Source: Schizochytrium sp. TIO01
Taxonomy: Eukaryota > Sar > Bigyra > Thraustochytrida > Thraustochytriidae
Assembly: GCA_004764695.1 (NCBI GenBank)
Contig: SMSO01000031.1
Coordinates: 3,395,048-3,459,047, forward strand
Direction: 5' to 3'
DNA length: 64,000 bases
In this document: positions 33,401 to 40,968 of the stretch, piece by piece
How the letters are laid out: the number at the start of each line of letters is the position of its first letter
Numbering within the stretch: the stretch's first letter is position 1
Program-made: the position numbers and the translations under genes
Notes under the pieces: generated by a model
What the model was told of the DNA's origin: nothing
Database searches by the model: none
Seen by the model: the letters and a program-made list of their open reading frames with translations, nothing else

Positions 33401-36400
33401 TCACGTGCAAATTCAAACTGATTGTGTTTGTCGAAAGAATCAGCACTTGTAAGTTCTTGGGCTTTTTGCAACTGATGAACTGCAGCAGATGTTACATTGA
33501 GGTTCAGCATCTGCGACGATTCAATATTAATGAACGTCGAAGCAAGGCGCAGCGGCTCAACAGACGCCTCCTTGTCATACCCAAGCGTGTGTTTTAAGCG
33601 TTCCTTCGGGGTGCCCTTGGAGAACTGAGGACTGTCAGCACCAATGTGACAGAACCAAGGGTCAATAATAGATTCCCAGCTTCCATGGCGTTTGTTCCAG
33701 TACGATACTGCCACCAAGATTTCAAAATCCGCTCGTGTCTGTGCATGAAGGTCTTTGTAATCGAATTGGGAAAGGAGAAGCTGCAGATGTTCCATCCGTG
33801 CTTGCATAATTGGAGGTCGGAACTCACTCCAGTCCTCAAACAATGTCAAAGAAGCTTCTTTCAGAGTCACGTTGAACTTCACTTCGCGCTGTTTAGGCAA
33901 TGGCAGTGGCGAGTATTGAGATGTGGCACTTGAAGGAGAGTCCGTTGGAATCGAAGATTCGCCCTCGGATTTCGAAATATAAGCCGCTTCAGATCCAAAA
34001 TTTAAGGCCTGCAGTAAGAGTAGGTAGTCTTCTTTGCCAATATCAATCTGTAAATTATCTATCGCAAGCTCAGCAGAGATAATATCTTGCAGGAGCGTCG
34101 GGTCATGAGAACCTGGGATACTGATCAATGAGTGAAGGTCCAAAGACATTGGACGAATTACATACCATTGAATCTCCGATTTAGCTTTCAACTCGCCATT
34201 GCCTGTATTTGGCATAGTCTTGCGTTCAAGACAACGAGCAAGGCTGATATCCCCTAATTTTACATCCACTAGAGCATCTTTGTCCTTGTTAACCTTAGCT
34301 AGTGCATATAATGCCATAGAAAACACCAACTTATGCTCCGCGCTGGCAGGCGATAGCGAGACCACCAGCTCTTCGCAAATCATCTCAAAGTGTACGTTTT
34401 TGGGAAGCTGAATACGGGTTGGTGTATATGCTTGCCTTGCATAGTACATCCGTAAAAACGCTTCGTTTGATGCCGGGCCTGGCGCTCCACCTGTTTGTCC
34501 TGTCATTTGCTGCTTAAGCTTTGTATCAGGGGAATTTTGGTCTGTAAACTGAAGGTTTTGTGGGTGCTTGTACTTCTGTACTTGGGAGAATTTTACTGTC
34601 GCAGAAATCAACTCAAAAGTATCGACAGCAAGGTTCGCAAGACGCCCAGATACCTGTACCATATCAGGTGCAAGCGCAAATGAAAGATCAAAGAAGGGCA
34701 CACGATCTGAACGAAGAGCATTGTGGACGCTTGCCTGATTCAAGCGTGGTGAGCTCTAGGTGTTGCAAAGATACTGATCCTTTGCCTTGATCTGGGAATG
34801 CGGGGCTATCCAAGACAGCCTCAACGCCTTCTACATAGAAGCGGAAGAGCTCTGCACCAACTGCTCGGCTTCTAGAGCTGTTAGCTCGAGCAACTCTTGG
34901 CCTAGGCACGCTGTCGCCTCCAGAGTCCATGTAAAGAGAAAGAATGAAAGATTCAATAGTGCATTGAAGCACAACCTGCCGAGCGTCATTCAATGGCGCG
35001 ATTGAGCTGCTCGTGCCACGCCGCTCGGGGGCTTCTGCAACTGACGAGCGTGCTTGAGAAGCACCGCCCGAAAATTCATTCGAGGCCGTGTTTGATGATG
35101 CCGCACTCATTACTCGGTTAAAATCATTTGTTGCCAGAACCTCCAGGAGAAGTGCATATTGGGCCTGAGAGCAAGAGGCAGTTGTAGGGGTTACACTTAA
35201 GTTCAATTGTTGTTGACCAGGCTCGAACTGAGCAGATGCCGCAACCGAGAGGCGTAAGAGAGTTTGAAAAAGATCTTGCTCGAAATTCCAGGTTTCGACC
35301 ACGAGATTTGTCAACGTAAGTTGGCTAGAAAAGGCAGAATCAAAAATGGTACTACGGGCATAACTATCTTCTGAGACAGCTGAACGAGCGTCAAAGAAAA
35401 AACCACTCTCGTCTAAATCAGCAGGCGGATCGGAATAAAGCGAGTCGCGCCGTGATCCGCCATCAGTAGTTGTCCCTAGGCGACCAGGTCCATACGACCC
35501 TTGTAACATCAAGTGGTCTAGCTTGGAAGCAACCATATCTCTAACCTCCCAATGAAACATTTCCTCCTGGGCAGCACGTGAGGTAGGATCCCTGGGAATG
35601 AGAACACAAATGTCGGATATCTCAAGGATAACATCAGCTCCTTGGGTATCTGTGGGTGAGCGTTGATACTTGCTATGGTTCTCGTTGCTAAAGTCCTCAG
35701 TAGAATCCGTCACTGGACACACAAGTACTTGCAACTCATTGGCATACTGAAGAAGATTTTCTAAGATGGGGGCGGAAATGTGAACTCGCAATTGATGAAG
35801 ACGAGCATTCACATCAAAGTGGCCACCCTCAACCTCTCGTAAAACTCGAACGGCCACACACGTGTCTGTGGTTGGTTTCTTGGCCCAGTCTTTATCGCAC
35901 AGACTAGCGCCTGGCCAAGCAACCCCACTCCAGGCGAGGCCTTCGGCGGTTTCAGGGTCGCCAGCAAACGCTCGCACGCTTCCGCATGTGATTGTTGCGA
36001 GGAAATCTTGTTCGGCATCAGTGCGATTACCATACGTTTTGCCTTGCATGTCAAGAAAGGAAGCATTGAGATAAGCTAGACGAAACACAGCAACGTCGTC
36101 CGTATCGTCGGCACGTCTTAAGCACAGGCTTGTCTGCTCAGCAACAAATTCAGCTGATAGGCTGCGGGACTTTGTTTGAAGTTTAGCAGGGTGAGTGAGG
36201 GATTGACTCTCTTGTTGCTCTAACAAACGGGCTCTTTGTTGAAGTAATGGCATTGTGCATTGCTCAAGCTCTTGCTTAATTGTGAAAAGGCAACCGGCCA
36301 AGCGATCCTCTACACTTGAGTAAATGGTAGCAAGATTTACCACCACCGCCTCATCGACATTTGATGCATCTGAATTATGCTTTTTTCCAAGGTAAGATAA

Positions 36401-39074
36401 AACTGGAGCCCATGAGGGTCGCAGAGTGGACTGTGTATTCCTCCATATTGACGTTTCTGTTAAACAAACTGCATCAATAATCCCCCGATTATCTGAGATT
36501 CTCACTTCCTTTAAGTTCAGGTGAGATTGAGTTCCCAAAGGTACGAGCGATCTGTTGTATTTTGAGACCCTCTATTGCGAACTGCGCAGACTTCTGAGAC
36601 TCACTAGCTTGCAACGCTACTGTTATGGCCATAACATCAGCATTGATGCGTGTTCGCACTCGCTTCCCAACCCTAAGACATTCTGACTGAGACACGATAA
36701 GTGTGTCTGGAGTAATTTGCTTAAGATCTGGATCTCGAGTTGACGAAGGAAGATGCAATGCGCGCTCTAAAGCGATACTTAAGCCTAGAGCACGATACAA
36801 AGAGCGTGAGGAAACTACAATGTCCAGTTTTGAACCCATCTCAAAAGAAATATGAAGTAAATCTGTCGTTGAGTCTTCCGGGCAAAGGCTCATTGCAACA
36901 TCGGTGTCAAAGTCAAAAGCCTGAATGATTGCAGTATCATCAACTCCATTGAGTACGCACGAACGTTCAGGTAGGACTTTGACAATGTTCAGCCCGATTT
37001 TTCGGCCTGAGATACTAATATTAGAAACGCATGTCTTGGGGGAGCTTACCATACGCAAATCAAAGTCACCAACCTTTAGCATCAACGCATCTTCAGTCAC
37101 AGAGTCCGCTGACGCCAGAGCTCTGGTCCCTCGCATCTTGGGTTGAGAAGGCATCGGAGCATGCAGTTTAAACTTTCGCACGTGTAGAGATACTCTGGTA
37201 TTTGAAACCCTTTTCACTGCATCACGACGTGTTCCCTCATTGTAGCGTTTCATTGCATCGATTTCTTCCACGATAATATCTTCTTCGTCAATGATGTGTG
37301 ATGAAGAAAGGAGTGAAACATCTGCATAACGTTCAATCGCACGTGGTAGCGAGGCGTCAAGCCAGAAGTCTAAGGGCTCAATTTCGATAGCAATACTGCT
37401 TTGATCTTCACCGATATCTCGTACATCAAAGTTCACTTCAAAGCAGGGTGTGCCAACACCCTTATCGGAAAACGCAAGAATACTAGTTGTTGACACTCTC
37501 AACTCACTGTCCACGCGCATATCGAGAATTTGCACATTACCCTTCGTCGAGTGGCCTTGTTTGATGGCCTTGATCGCCATGTAGTCAATCTGCACAATGA
37601 GGAGACCCTCTAATTGGACCTTACATTCGTGCAAAGCCACAAAGGCGTCAATTTGAATAATGTTATCATCAGGACTGGGGATATAGTTATAAAACTTGGC
37701 TGCTTCGGCACGAGCAAGCGCTGATGCACCTTCACGGATACTATCCACAGAGCTCCCTCCCACCCCAAGCCATCTGTGAGAAAAACTCTCTTTCTGCTCT
37801 AAATTATATTCGTTTACGAGACGAAGTTCACAGAGTGTACGAAAAGCCATAATCTCCTCATTTGTCAATGATTCTTCCAGACTCTGTAATCGGTGAAGAT
37901 CCCCTGATGAGAGCTGAAGTGTTGGTTGGAGCTGGTCTATACTGCCTGCCCCTTGCGGGAATTTTCGTCGATACAAATTCGCATAGGTTTGACTCTTAGT
38001 AAAGAGGCTCGCAAGGCGTAGCCATGATGTACGCCGACGCTTGTTACGGATGTTTTCTTGAATACGATAAATAACATACGCCCACCATTGCCTTGGACTA
38101 TTGTTAGGTCGCTCCCGGGGTCGTCTGCACCCACTAGATAAAACGGCATTCTCATTTGCGCAGAAGCCAGCAACTAATATCACATGCTTTGTCTGTTTTG
38201 AATTGAGATTGAAAAGTACACGCTCGATATCCACGGACACTTGCAGTGCTGGTTTTGAGCTGGGAGGCGGACCCGTGACGTAGAGTTGAGGAATGCGCAT
38301 TTCCATGTTGAGAGGCTCGAGAAATAAGTTCACACCATCTTCTTCATACGTTTCCTGCTCAAAAATATCGAGTGGAGCAGTGTTAGCTAGATCAGGCTCG
38401 CGATGGTACATTCGCAAACCATGAATTGATGCAACCTTGCTTGCACAACCCTTATCCATGTTCTGCGACGAGGTAGCTGGGACGATTTTGAGCTTAGGCA
38501 AAGCAACGCCAATCTGAAATGTCTTTTGGGAGCTGGGATCGTAATGGTCGATCTGAACATGAACGTTAGTGATTGTGACGACCATGTTCTGGATTACAGC
38601 TGAAGTAATTCCTGTTATAATGCGACCAGTCCAAGATTCTGCAGGAGCGGGGCGGAGACCCTTTTGAAATGATGCAAGGGATTTTTTTCTTGAGGCATCA
38701 AGACCTTCTAGTACCGCGTCTCGGTCTTCATTATCGTCTTCAAACTCACGTTTCTTTGGAGACCCTCGAGATGAGCTTTGTGCAGCCTGCTCCGCACTAA
38801 TGCATTCTACTCGCAAGTATACGTCATCTACCTGCACGAGAACTGGCGCATTATAAAGGTTTGTCCATGGAATCGTAATCCTCAATGTTCCGACAACACC
38901 TTGTGCAAGCTCTAGCGGGAGTCCAGCGTCCTTCAACACTGATGCTCGAATCTTGACATTCTGCAAGTAAATATCTCCGTTCGAGATGGCAAGACGCAAA
39001 TTGTCACGGTTGAGGTCATCAATAAGCCAGCCCAAGGACTTGTTGAGCACACCAGCCACAATACCTTCCAGCAT
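23614..39074 (-). CDS. VPS13: Giant VPS13 lipid-transfer protein spread over five frames
   Basis: Five consecutive minus-strand open frames form one gene of about 5,150 codons. VPS13 proteins are rod-shaped bridges with a hydrophobic groove that move bulk phospholipid between membranes at contact sites. The order is: chorein N-terminus (39074 downwards), repeating-beta-groove body, an internal PH domain, VAB/SHR-BD region, C2 domains, a PDZ-like domain, the VPS13 C-terminal/ATG2-C region, a C-terminal PH-like region and a terminal PX domain. Frames change at about 36.57, 34.75, 29.55 and 27.46 kb. At each point protein similarity continues directly, so one-base indels explain the breaks better than introns. 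No nonsense codon otherwise interrupts 15 kb. This could be an intact gene with sequence errors, a recoded gene or an early pseudogene. The separate segments are described below. Confidence 0.88.
27459..29567 (-). CDS. VPS13: VPS13 segment 4: SHR-BD end, discoidin-like and C2 domains
   Basis: The frame opens just after 29568 and continues LQQIGAKEGEWQLSL, which follows naturally on segment 3. It carries a DINGDGDLDD motif resembling a calcium-binding EF-hand loop. A discoidin-like stretch lies near 28.4 kb (LHPRRWKLYGR, then WVLLDDRT). A well-formed C2 domain sits at about 27.8-28.2 kb (LWVALLEARDLP, SSDPYVKF, PCFDEEFYFDL, LEVFDKD), with Asp residues suited to calcium. A second C2 begins at the very end (LSLTVLEAD) and is cut by the frame break at 27459-27465. 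Confidence 0.83.
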   Translation of the reverse strand, partial: QISLSKLQQIGAKEGEWQLSLEAGVFTPFHPTDINGDGDLDDKDFSARIGINMNKFMEDDLGNDTQDNRPKLLVSPHFRLDIVKEHLLLLTPDDAEPPTLQLCTSDNTLAAPVIQRSFNAATKAKHHASTLITANVELVDNVVRIMLGNPHSSRAFEYRIDNLSSFVRVGVVQQRQPHARMVLVNPDENNVEFIWPDPSQLHTVEVHLELIGLDAIRFAAKGKHRSVISINFDSIQEPITVKVGETPIEIRVVIKGITRVLSVIDLSEARAHQQVRKALQEHVERIETRLLSDQQLLLNNLTVMEAEMEVDGNGKHSSASMDRNPLSAWRSAAPPATRTHLIFTLTDIVESIEGYSFTVSSLSLHPRRWKLYGRPAEAPTKDSWVLLDDRTASHVRKDLRYYQISQTRHEHVTMFRLSAGCPPCHQFKIEVESTFEVRHLNFYRSSTSLTNTETGESETTEISPKGSQLWVALLEARDLPVMDMYSSDPYVKFRAGTTTKQSKTVSKSLHPCFDEEFYFDLSSPESENDASILELEVFDKDLFTADDFMGQAQVPLNFDVLDRGMPVELWVALSDKGKRRGQVRLAMQLFSTPSSSSARPELSGIRFPVLFEQELRLLRSLRDKLVKEGGVLRSIQTLGSIGGFEGSWGRHWLRRSSTSRSRSFMATSSSIYGDPALNDPLQDFDTDVKVRLSLTVLEADKI
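29530..34755 (-). CDS. VPS13: VPS13 segment 3: groove, PH domain and VAB region
   Basis: A 1,737-codon frame. The first 500 residues continue the groove. A PH domain follows at about 505-620 (GCWVYKSDPTGALWRKRYAT, then LKYYRD and GAINLKSM), likely binding phosphoinositides. The second half holds the VAB/SHR-BD-type beta-rich repeats that bind adaptors in yeast Vps13, and a discoidin-like stretch (AWLIQGFCVESRKWVNM, near 31.3 kb). Acidic, Ser-rich loops near 30.2 kb are probably disordered. The end reads RFVIANLTNLPIQ before the frame breaks at 29530-29567. Confidence 0.83.
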   Translation of the reverse strand, partial: SSPRLNQASVHNALRSDRVPFFDLSFALAPDMVQVSGRLANLAVDTFELISATVKFSQVQKYKHPQNLQFTDQNSPDTKLKQQMTGQTGGAPGPASNEAFLRMYYARQAYTPTRIQLPKNVHFEMICEELVVSLSPASAEHKLVFSMALYALAKVNKDKDALVDVKLGDISLARCLERKTMPNTGNGELKAKSEIQWYVIRPMSLDLHSLISIPGSHDPTLLQDIISAELAIDNLQIDIGKEDYLLLLQALNFGSEAAYISKSEGESSIPTDSPSSATSQYSPLPLPKQREVKFNVTLKEASLTLFEDWSEFRPPIMQARMEHLQLLLSQFDYKDLHAQTRADFEILVAVSYWNKRHGSWESIIDPWFCHIGADSPQFSKGTPKERLKHTLGYDKEASVEPLRLASTFINIESSQMLNLNVTSAAVHQLQKAQELTSADSFDKHNQFEFARDRRRMGNGREGTNNLIVRNETGSQVSVSLQRIDVSATGGFFGPLSKSSSTEEAYHFTRMVGCWVYKSDPTGALWRKRYATVEGNSLKYYRDLKAFRQARPLGAINLKSMINTVFLRVQGMVPPRLYRTQRMHRECAFQIVTDTRTYGFVAFSLEDKERMVRALLGVLSEELRTPDVEGSHGINLYPRKVYTTSIHAQDSKDVRILLDGHNLDVFEGNADLDSDYAEQETLVPLISVNLQMYSSIRKLKGKPTSHLGGEAPPKDRVELLGPEYRMIIDNKFGGDATELCSDILSRMRTSLTAGVESEEGSSEYLSSSHGEFLRVDFHLKSDFLQVTSNSENGEGISTTGSMQKLDSIRATLLPSGHDAIVQEITDASGSISIGTSAGWCELDQVLRFDFFTDGALVATTHMVLPSPKTSEDLLRRQELSIFRIGSSVFGQPDLRAPCGTVAVNLTIAEALAPEAAKVSSKHSEGATSEARAGEDVFLRLLDTNDDNQSRKRQALGLSVKVDGFVESEPIPVDHAGRFAISLKSDSCSGRDMPLLSPLSSPVSISSTGAVPNIVRKDNAPHIALVDVHFEEGTKLVEISSCASLKNRLMDSVKFEFERLSLCGPLSPIEDADLGDDIKQSRFAFDQRVDTAWVVSLPSSSSRSSVAPESAWAEYANPENSEFDVVMYSMVSGSKDYDAPSAWLIQGFCVESRKWVNMDARYKVVFTDPFQVRNFSIPRKHQKRCTKVRIKVIQGCRIGSEGPGRTRPAGQSLDEQFNTVDRLTPGSLSGKVSVGNLLFFCSPSPGDAFQSSCIVEPGDEIYIPIECLDLGGIVSIDGGEPIRIHELLVIQPWRLSTNIARRKPRYIPIDRGSGSSNTHQTNAHAVFHVSFHSIRDVAKSLSEGVGLSTRWVITLDPPVRVENALPHAIAAQLLRQCTTNGKSELSSEGCNLVHVPRGGQEHFLCVDPAIGTEGASWEEVLDASSVIDSIKLYFRIYREAGNLDCAQYDAPTILGVTRESRYSVPLQNDPNLLIDVQVIPASAKEEQDSDHQHMHADKDDDDSYSATDSDSDDLGDEGNASVALMVSSPRGGSRSAVYGEVGYSSLEDWEGQEPCLWRSRSVPPLRVVLFCRFLVLNWSGLPLIFSEKSFTNQLRSKVVPQQTRVFGDFEEEKSSSEVDDHEGHESESKDLTGKLEKIPLGNSGSKSAKKIVQIHMFSPKDDQMAISLTGERSGWSREFGLVVGMSGEVTIPPVSGGSVVHQVGVQVAGGSGIFLRTKVVSLTPRFVIANLTNLPIQTSTNWC
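34688..36571 (-). CDS. VPS13: VPS13 segment 2: groove body
   Basis: A frame of over 616 codons continuing the groove. It enters with VSKYNRSLVPLGTQSHLNLK, typical of VPS13 strand pairs, and ends with SVSLQHLELTT before running into a stop at 34688. It has no start of its own that makes sense. A shift of +1 near ACGCTTGAA (overlap 34688-34755) carries the reading into segment 3. Confidence 0.8.
   Translation of the reverse strand, partial: RVSKYNRSLVPLGTQSHLNLKEVRISDNRGIIDAVCLTETSIWRNTQSTLRPSWAPVLSYLGKKHNSDASNVDEAVVVNLATIYSSVEDRLAGCLFTIKQELEQCTMPLLQQRARLLEQQESQSLTHPAKLQTKSRSLSAEFVAEQTSLCLRRADDTDDVAVFRLAYLNASFLDMQGKTYGNRTDAEQDFLATITCGSVRAFAGDPETAEGLAWSGVAWPGASLCDKDWAKKPTTDTCVAVRVLREVEGGHFDVNARLHQLRVHISAPILENLLQYANELQVLVCPVTDSTEDFSNENHSKYQRSPTDTQGADVILEISDICVLIPRDPTSRAAQEEMFHWEVRDMVASKLDHLMLQGSYGPGRLGTTTDGGSRRDSLYSDPPADLDESGFFFDARSAVSEDSYARSTIFDSAFSSQLTLTNLVVETWNFEQDLFQTLLRLSVAASAQFEPGQQQLNLSVTPTTASCSQAQYALLLEVLATNDFNRVMSAASSNTASNEFSGGASQARSSVAEAPERRGTSSSIAPLNDARQVVLQCTIESFILSLYMDSGGDSVPRPRVARANSSRSRAVGAELFRFYVEGVEAVLDSPAFPDQGKGSVSLQHLELTTLESGKRPQCSSFRSCALL
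36489..39074 (-). CDS. VPS13: VPS13 segment 1: chorein N-terminus and groove start
   Basis: An 861-codon frame beginning MLEGIVAGVLNKSLGWLIDD, the classic chorein_N start, followed by DNLRLAISNGDIYLQNVKIR and VVGTLRITIPWTNLYNAPVL. These 100 or so residues cap the groove and contact the donor membrane in studied family members. The remainder has the weakly conserved beta-strand pattern of the repeating-beta-groove. Downstream frame 2 opens at about 36571, so the two frames overlap between 36489 and 36571 and the shift must lie there, most likely in the run GAGGGTCTCAAAA. Confidence 0.9.
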   Translation of the reverse strand: MLEGIVAGVLNKSLGWLIDDLNRDNLRLAISNGDIYLQNVKIRASVLKDAGLPLELAQGVVGTLRITIPWTNLYNAPVLVQVDDVYLRVECISAEQAAQSSSRGSPKKREFEDDNEDRDAVLEGLDASRKKSLASFQKGLRPAPAESWTGRIITGITSAVIQNMVVTITNVHVQIDHYDPSSQKTFQIGVALPKLKIVPATSSQNMDKGCASKVASIHGLRMYHREPDLANTAPLDIFEQETYEEDGVNLFLEPLNMEMRIPQLYVTGPPPSSKPALQVSVDIERVLFNLNSKQTKHVILVAGFCANENAVLSSGCRRPRERPNNSPRQWWAYVIYRIQENIRNKRRRTSWLRLASLFTKSQTYANLYRRKFPQGAGSIDQLQPTLQLSSGDLHRLQSLEESLTNEEIMAFRTLCELRLVNEYNLEQKESFSHRWLGVGGSSVDSIREGASALARAEAAKFYNYIPSPDDNIIQIDAFVALHECKVQLEGLLIVQIDYMAIKAIKQGHSTKGNVQILDMRVDSELRVSTTSILAFSDKGVGTPCFEVNFDVRDIGEDQSSIAIEIEPLDFWLDASLPRAIERYADVSLLSSSHIIDEEDIIVEEIDAMKRYNEGTRRDAVKRVSNTRVSLHVRKFKLHAPMPSQPKMRGTRALASADSVTEDALMLKVGDFDLRMVSSPKTCVSNISISGRKIGLNIVKVLPERSCVLNGVDDTAIIQAFDFDTDVAMSLCPEDSTTDLLHISFEMGSKLDIVVSSRSLYRALGLSIALERALHLPSSTRDPDLKQITPDTLIVSQSECLRVGKRVRTRINADVMAITVALQASESQKSAQFAIEGLKIQQIARTFGNSISPELKGSENLR

Positions 39075-39865
39075 AGCGCCTGCAGGCTCCTAATTTGCTC
39101 GCTCAAGATTTGTGAACCAATATCTTGCAGTTGGGTTTCTAAGGTATCAGAACACGCCTACCTTGATCTACTTCGTAGCCAGATGATTACAACCGTCTGC
39201 GAAGACCCAGGTCAGATCTGCAGATTTATGGAGTAGGTCTGGAGCTTGTTGTTGGCTCCAATCAAAGTCCCGAGATTTTTTCCTCTTTTCAAAGCAGTCT
39301 CTGCGTGATAATTCGCTCTGCGTGACGATCTCTGCTTCAAAATTGAACCCAGCCCAAGAGCTCTAAGTAGCGAAGATTCCGCGAGGACTTTGCAAAACTT
39401 CCCCGCAAATATATAGCGCAGGCGCTCCAAGACGCCTGGACGAACGCAAAGCTCCCCGTGCTTTGTGGCGCCGCCCAAAGTGCTTTTGGCGCCGCCCAGT
39501 CAAGGCCAATTGACGTGAGGCTTTGGTGCGTTCTAACTTGATTATTTGATGATCTTGTTTCAAGTGAATACTAGTAGTAATACATAGCAGGACAATAGTA
39601 TATACTAGGAAGGTAAAATCATAAACGTTTTCATTCTCTTTTCTTTTATGTGAGAGTTACTTTTATGAGGGTGCATCGCCAAAACTCGAGGCGGAGGTGA
39701 ATGGAGTAGCAGAACTCCAACTCCCGACAGCCTTTACGGAGAAGTCGAGAGACTTGTGGACTACTCCAACCTTGGGAGATAACTCAGGGTATTCTTTAAC
39801 ACAGCTGAACACTTGTTGATTCTTGGGCAGTGCTTTTGGAGAAGCACACAAATATTGTGGTGCCC
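39075..39865. promoter_or_regulatory. Shared divergent promoter of VPS13 and XPC
   Basis: A 790-bp interval between two divergent genes. It contains a tandem pair of near-identical GC-rich elements (39461-39477 and 39483-39498, core TTTTGGCGCC/TGTGGCGCC followed by GCCCA) resembling E2F/DP sites (TTTSSCGC). A CCAAT box (39506-39510) and a CRE-like TGACGTGA (39511-39518) come directly after. The clustering within 60 bp suggests a real regulatory module; the factors are inferred only from motif similarity. Confidence 0.5.
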
Positions 39866-40909
39866 ATGACCACCCAGAACGAGGACTCGGAGGAGGGCCA
39901 GAATGGAGCGAATTTAGATATAGATATGCAAGCAAAAACCCTAGGGAGTGAGAACAAGCATGTTGAGAGCGACGAGGAGTCTGAGGAAGACTTCGACTTT
40001 GATTTTAACATAGGATCACAGATAGAGTATGCCGAGGATGAGGATGAAGAAGAAGATGATGGACTCGAAATTTCTTGGGCAAATCCCGTTGCACATGCTG
40101 GAGACCGTGAGCGACAAAAATCTACAACTGCACAAAAACAGCAGCACTTGCCTCAGTCGCATCCTAAAATCTCACAAATTATTCAAAAATCTGAGCAAAA
40201 GACAGCTCAAGAATCAGCTGCAGCTGAGGAGGTTGTACTTGCGAATGAAAATGCTAAGCAGAAGAAAGTTAAATCAAAGAGAACCCGGACGCACATTGAG
40301 TTGGTCCATCGCATGGATCTTCTGTGTCAGTTGGCTCGCGCTCTCCGTCTTAATAAGGCCTGTGACTCTCAAATGCTGTGGGGACTAGCTCATACAGTGA
40401 TGCCGGAACCTTTCCGGGTGATGGAATCAGAGAAGCGTGCAAAGGTGTATGTGGGATGGTTTTCTGAGACGTTTAGTGTTGACGAAACATGTCGAAACTC
40501 TGAACTAGCAGCTCCGGACCGACTTGCGCGCGTGCTTCAAGAACATTTAGGAAGCCGTTTAGAGTTATTGCAGATCTTCATTATTTTGGCACGCTCAGTA
40601 GGAATTCCGTGCCGTCTTGTCACAAATCTTCACCCGAAAGGACGCTTAGTTGTATCAAAAAGCCGTTCGAAATCAAGCAAAGTTTCTTTAGACGACAATG
40701 AGATTGTTGAAGTAAACAAGCCAAAATCTAAACGACAGCCTTCACGAGACAATGAGTACTGGGCTGAGATTTTGATAAGACCTCCAACTATAGCAAATAA
40801 AGAGTCTTCAATAGTTGCGGTTAGGTCTGGCAAAACACCAAGAAGCACTGGAAAGGGTCCGAAGGGCAAAGGGGCTCCGCCGATCAAAATAAAGGACGAC
40901 GATGAGGAT

Positions 40910-40968
<59 letters not shown>

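Noticed and set aside
34756-34774. A 19-bp intron (GTATCTTTGCAACACCTAG) joining VPS13 segments 2 and 3
   Set aside because: In phase, but far shorter than other introns here, and it deletes the conserved-looking VSLQHLEL strand.
36505-36556. A 52-bp GT-AG intron joining VPS13 segments 1 and 2
   Set aside because: It is in phase, but it would remove residues (SLVPLGTQSHLNLK) that look like genuine VPS13 sequence; a one-base shift fits better.
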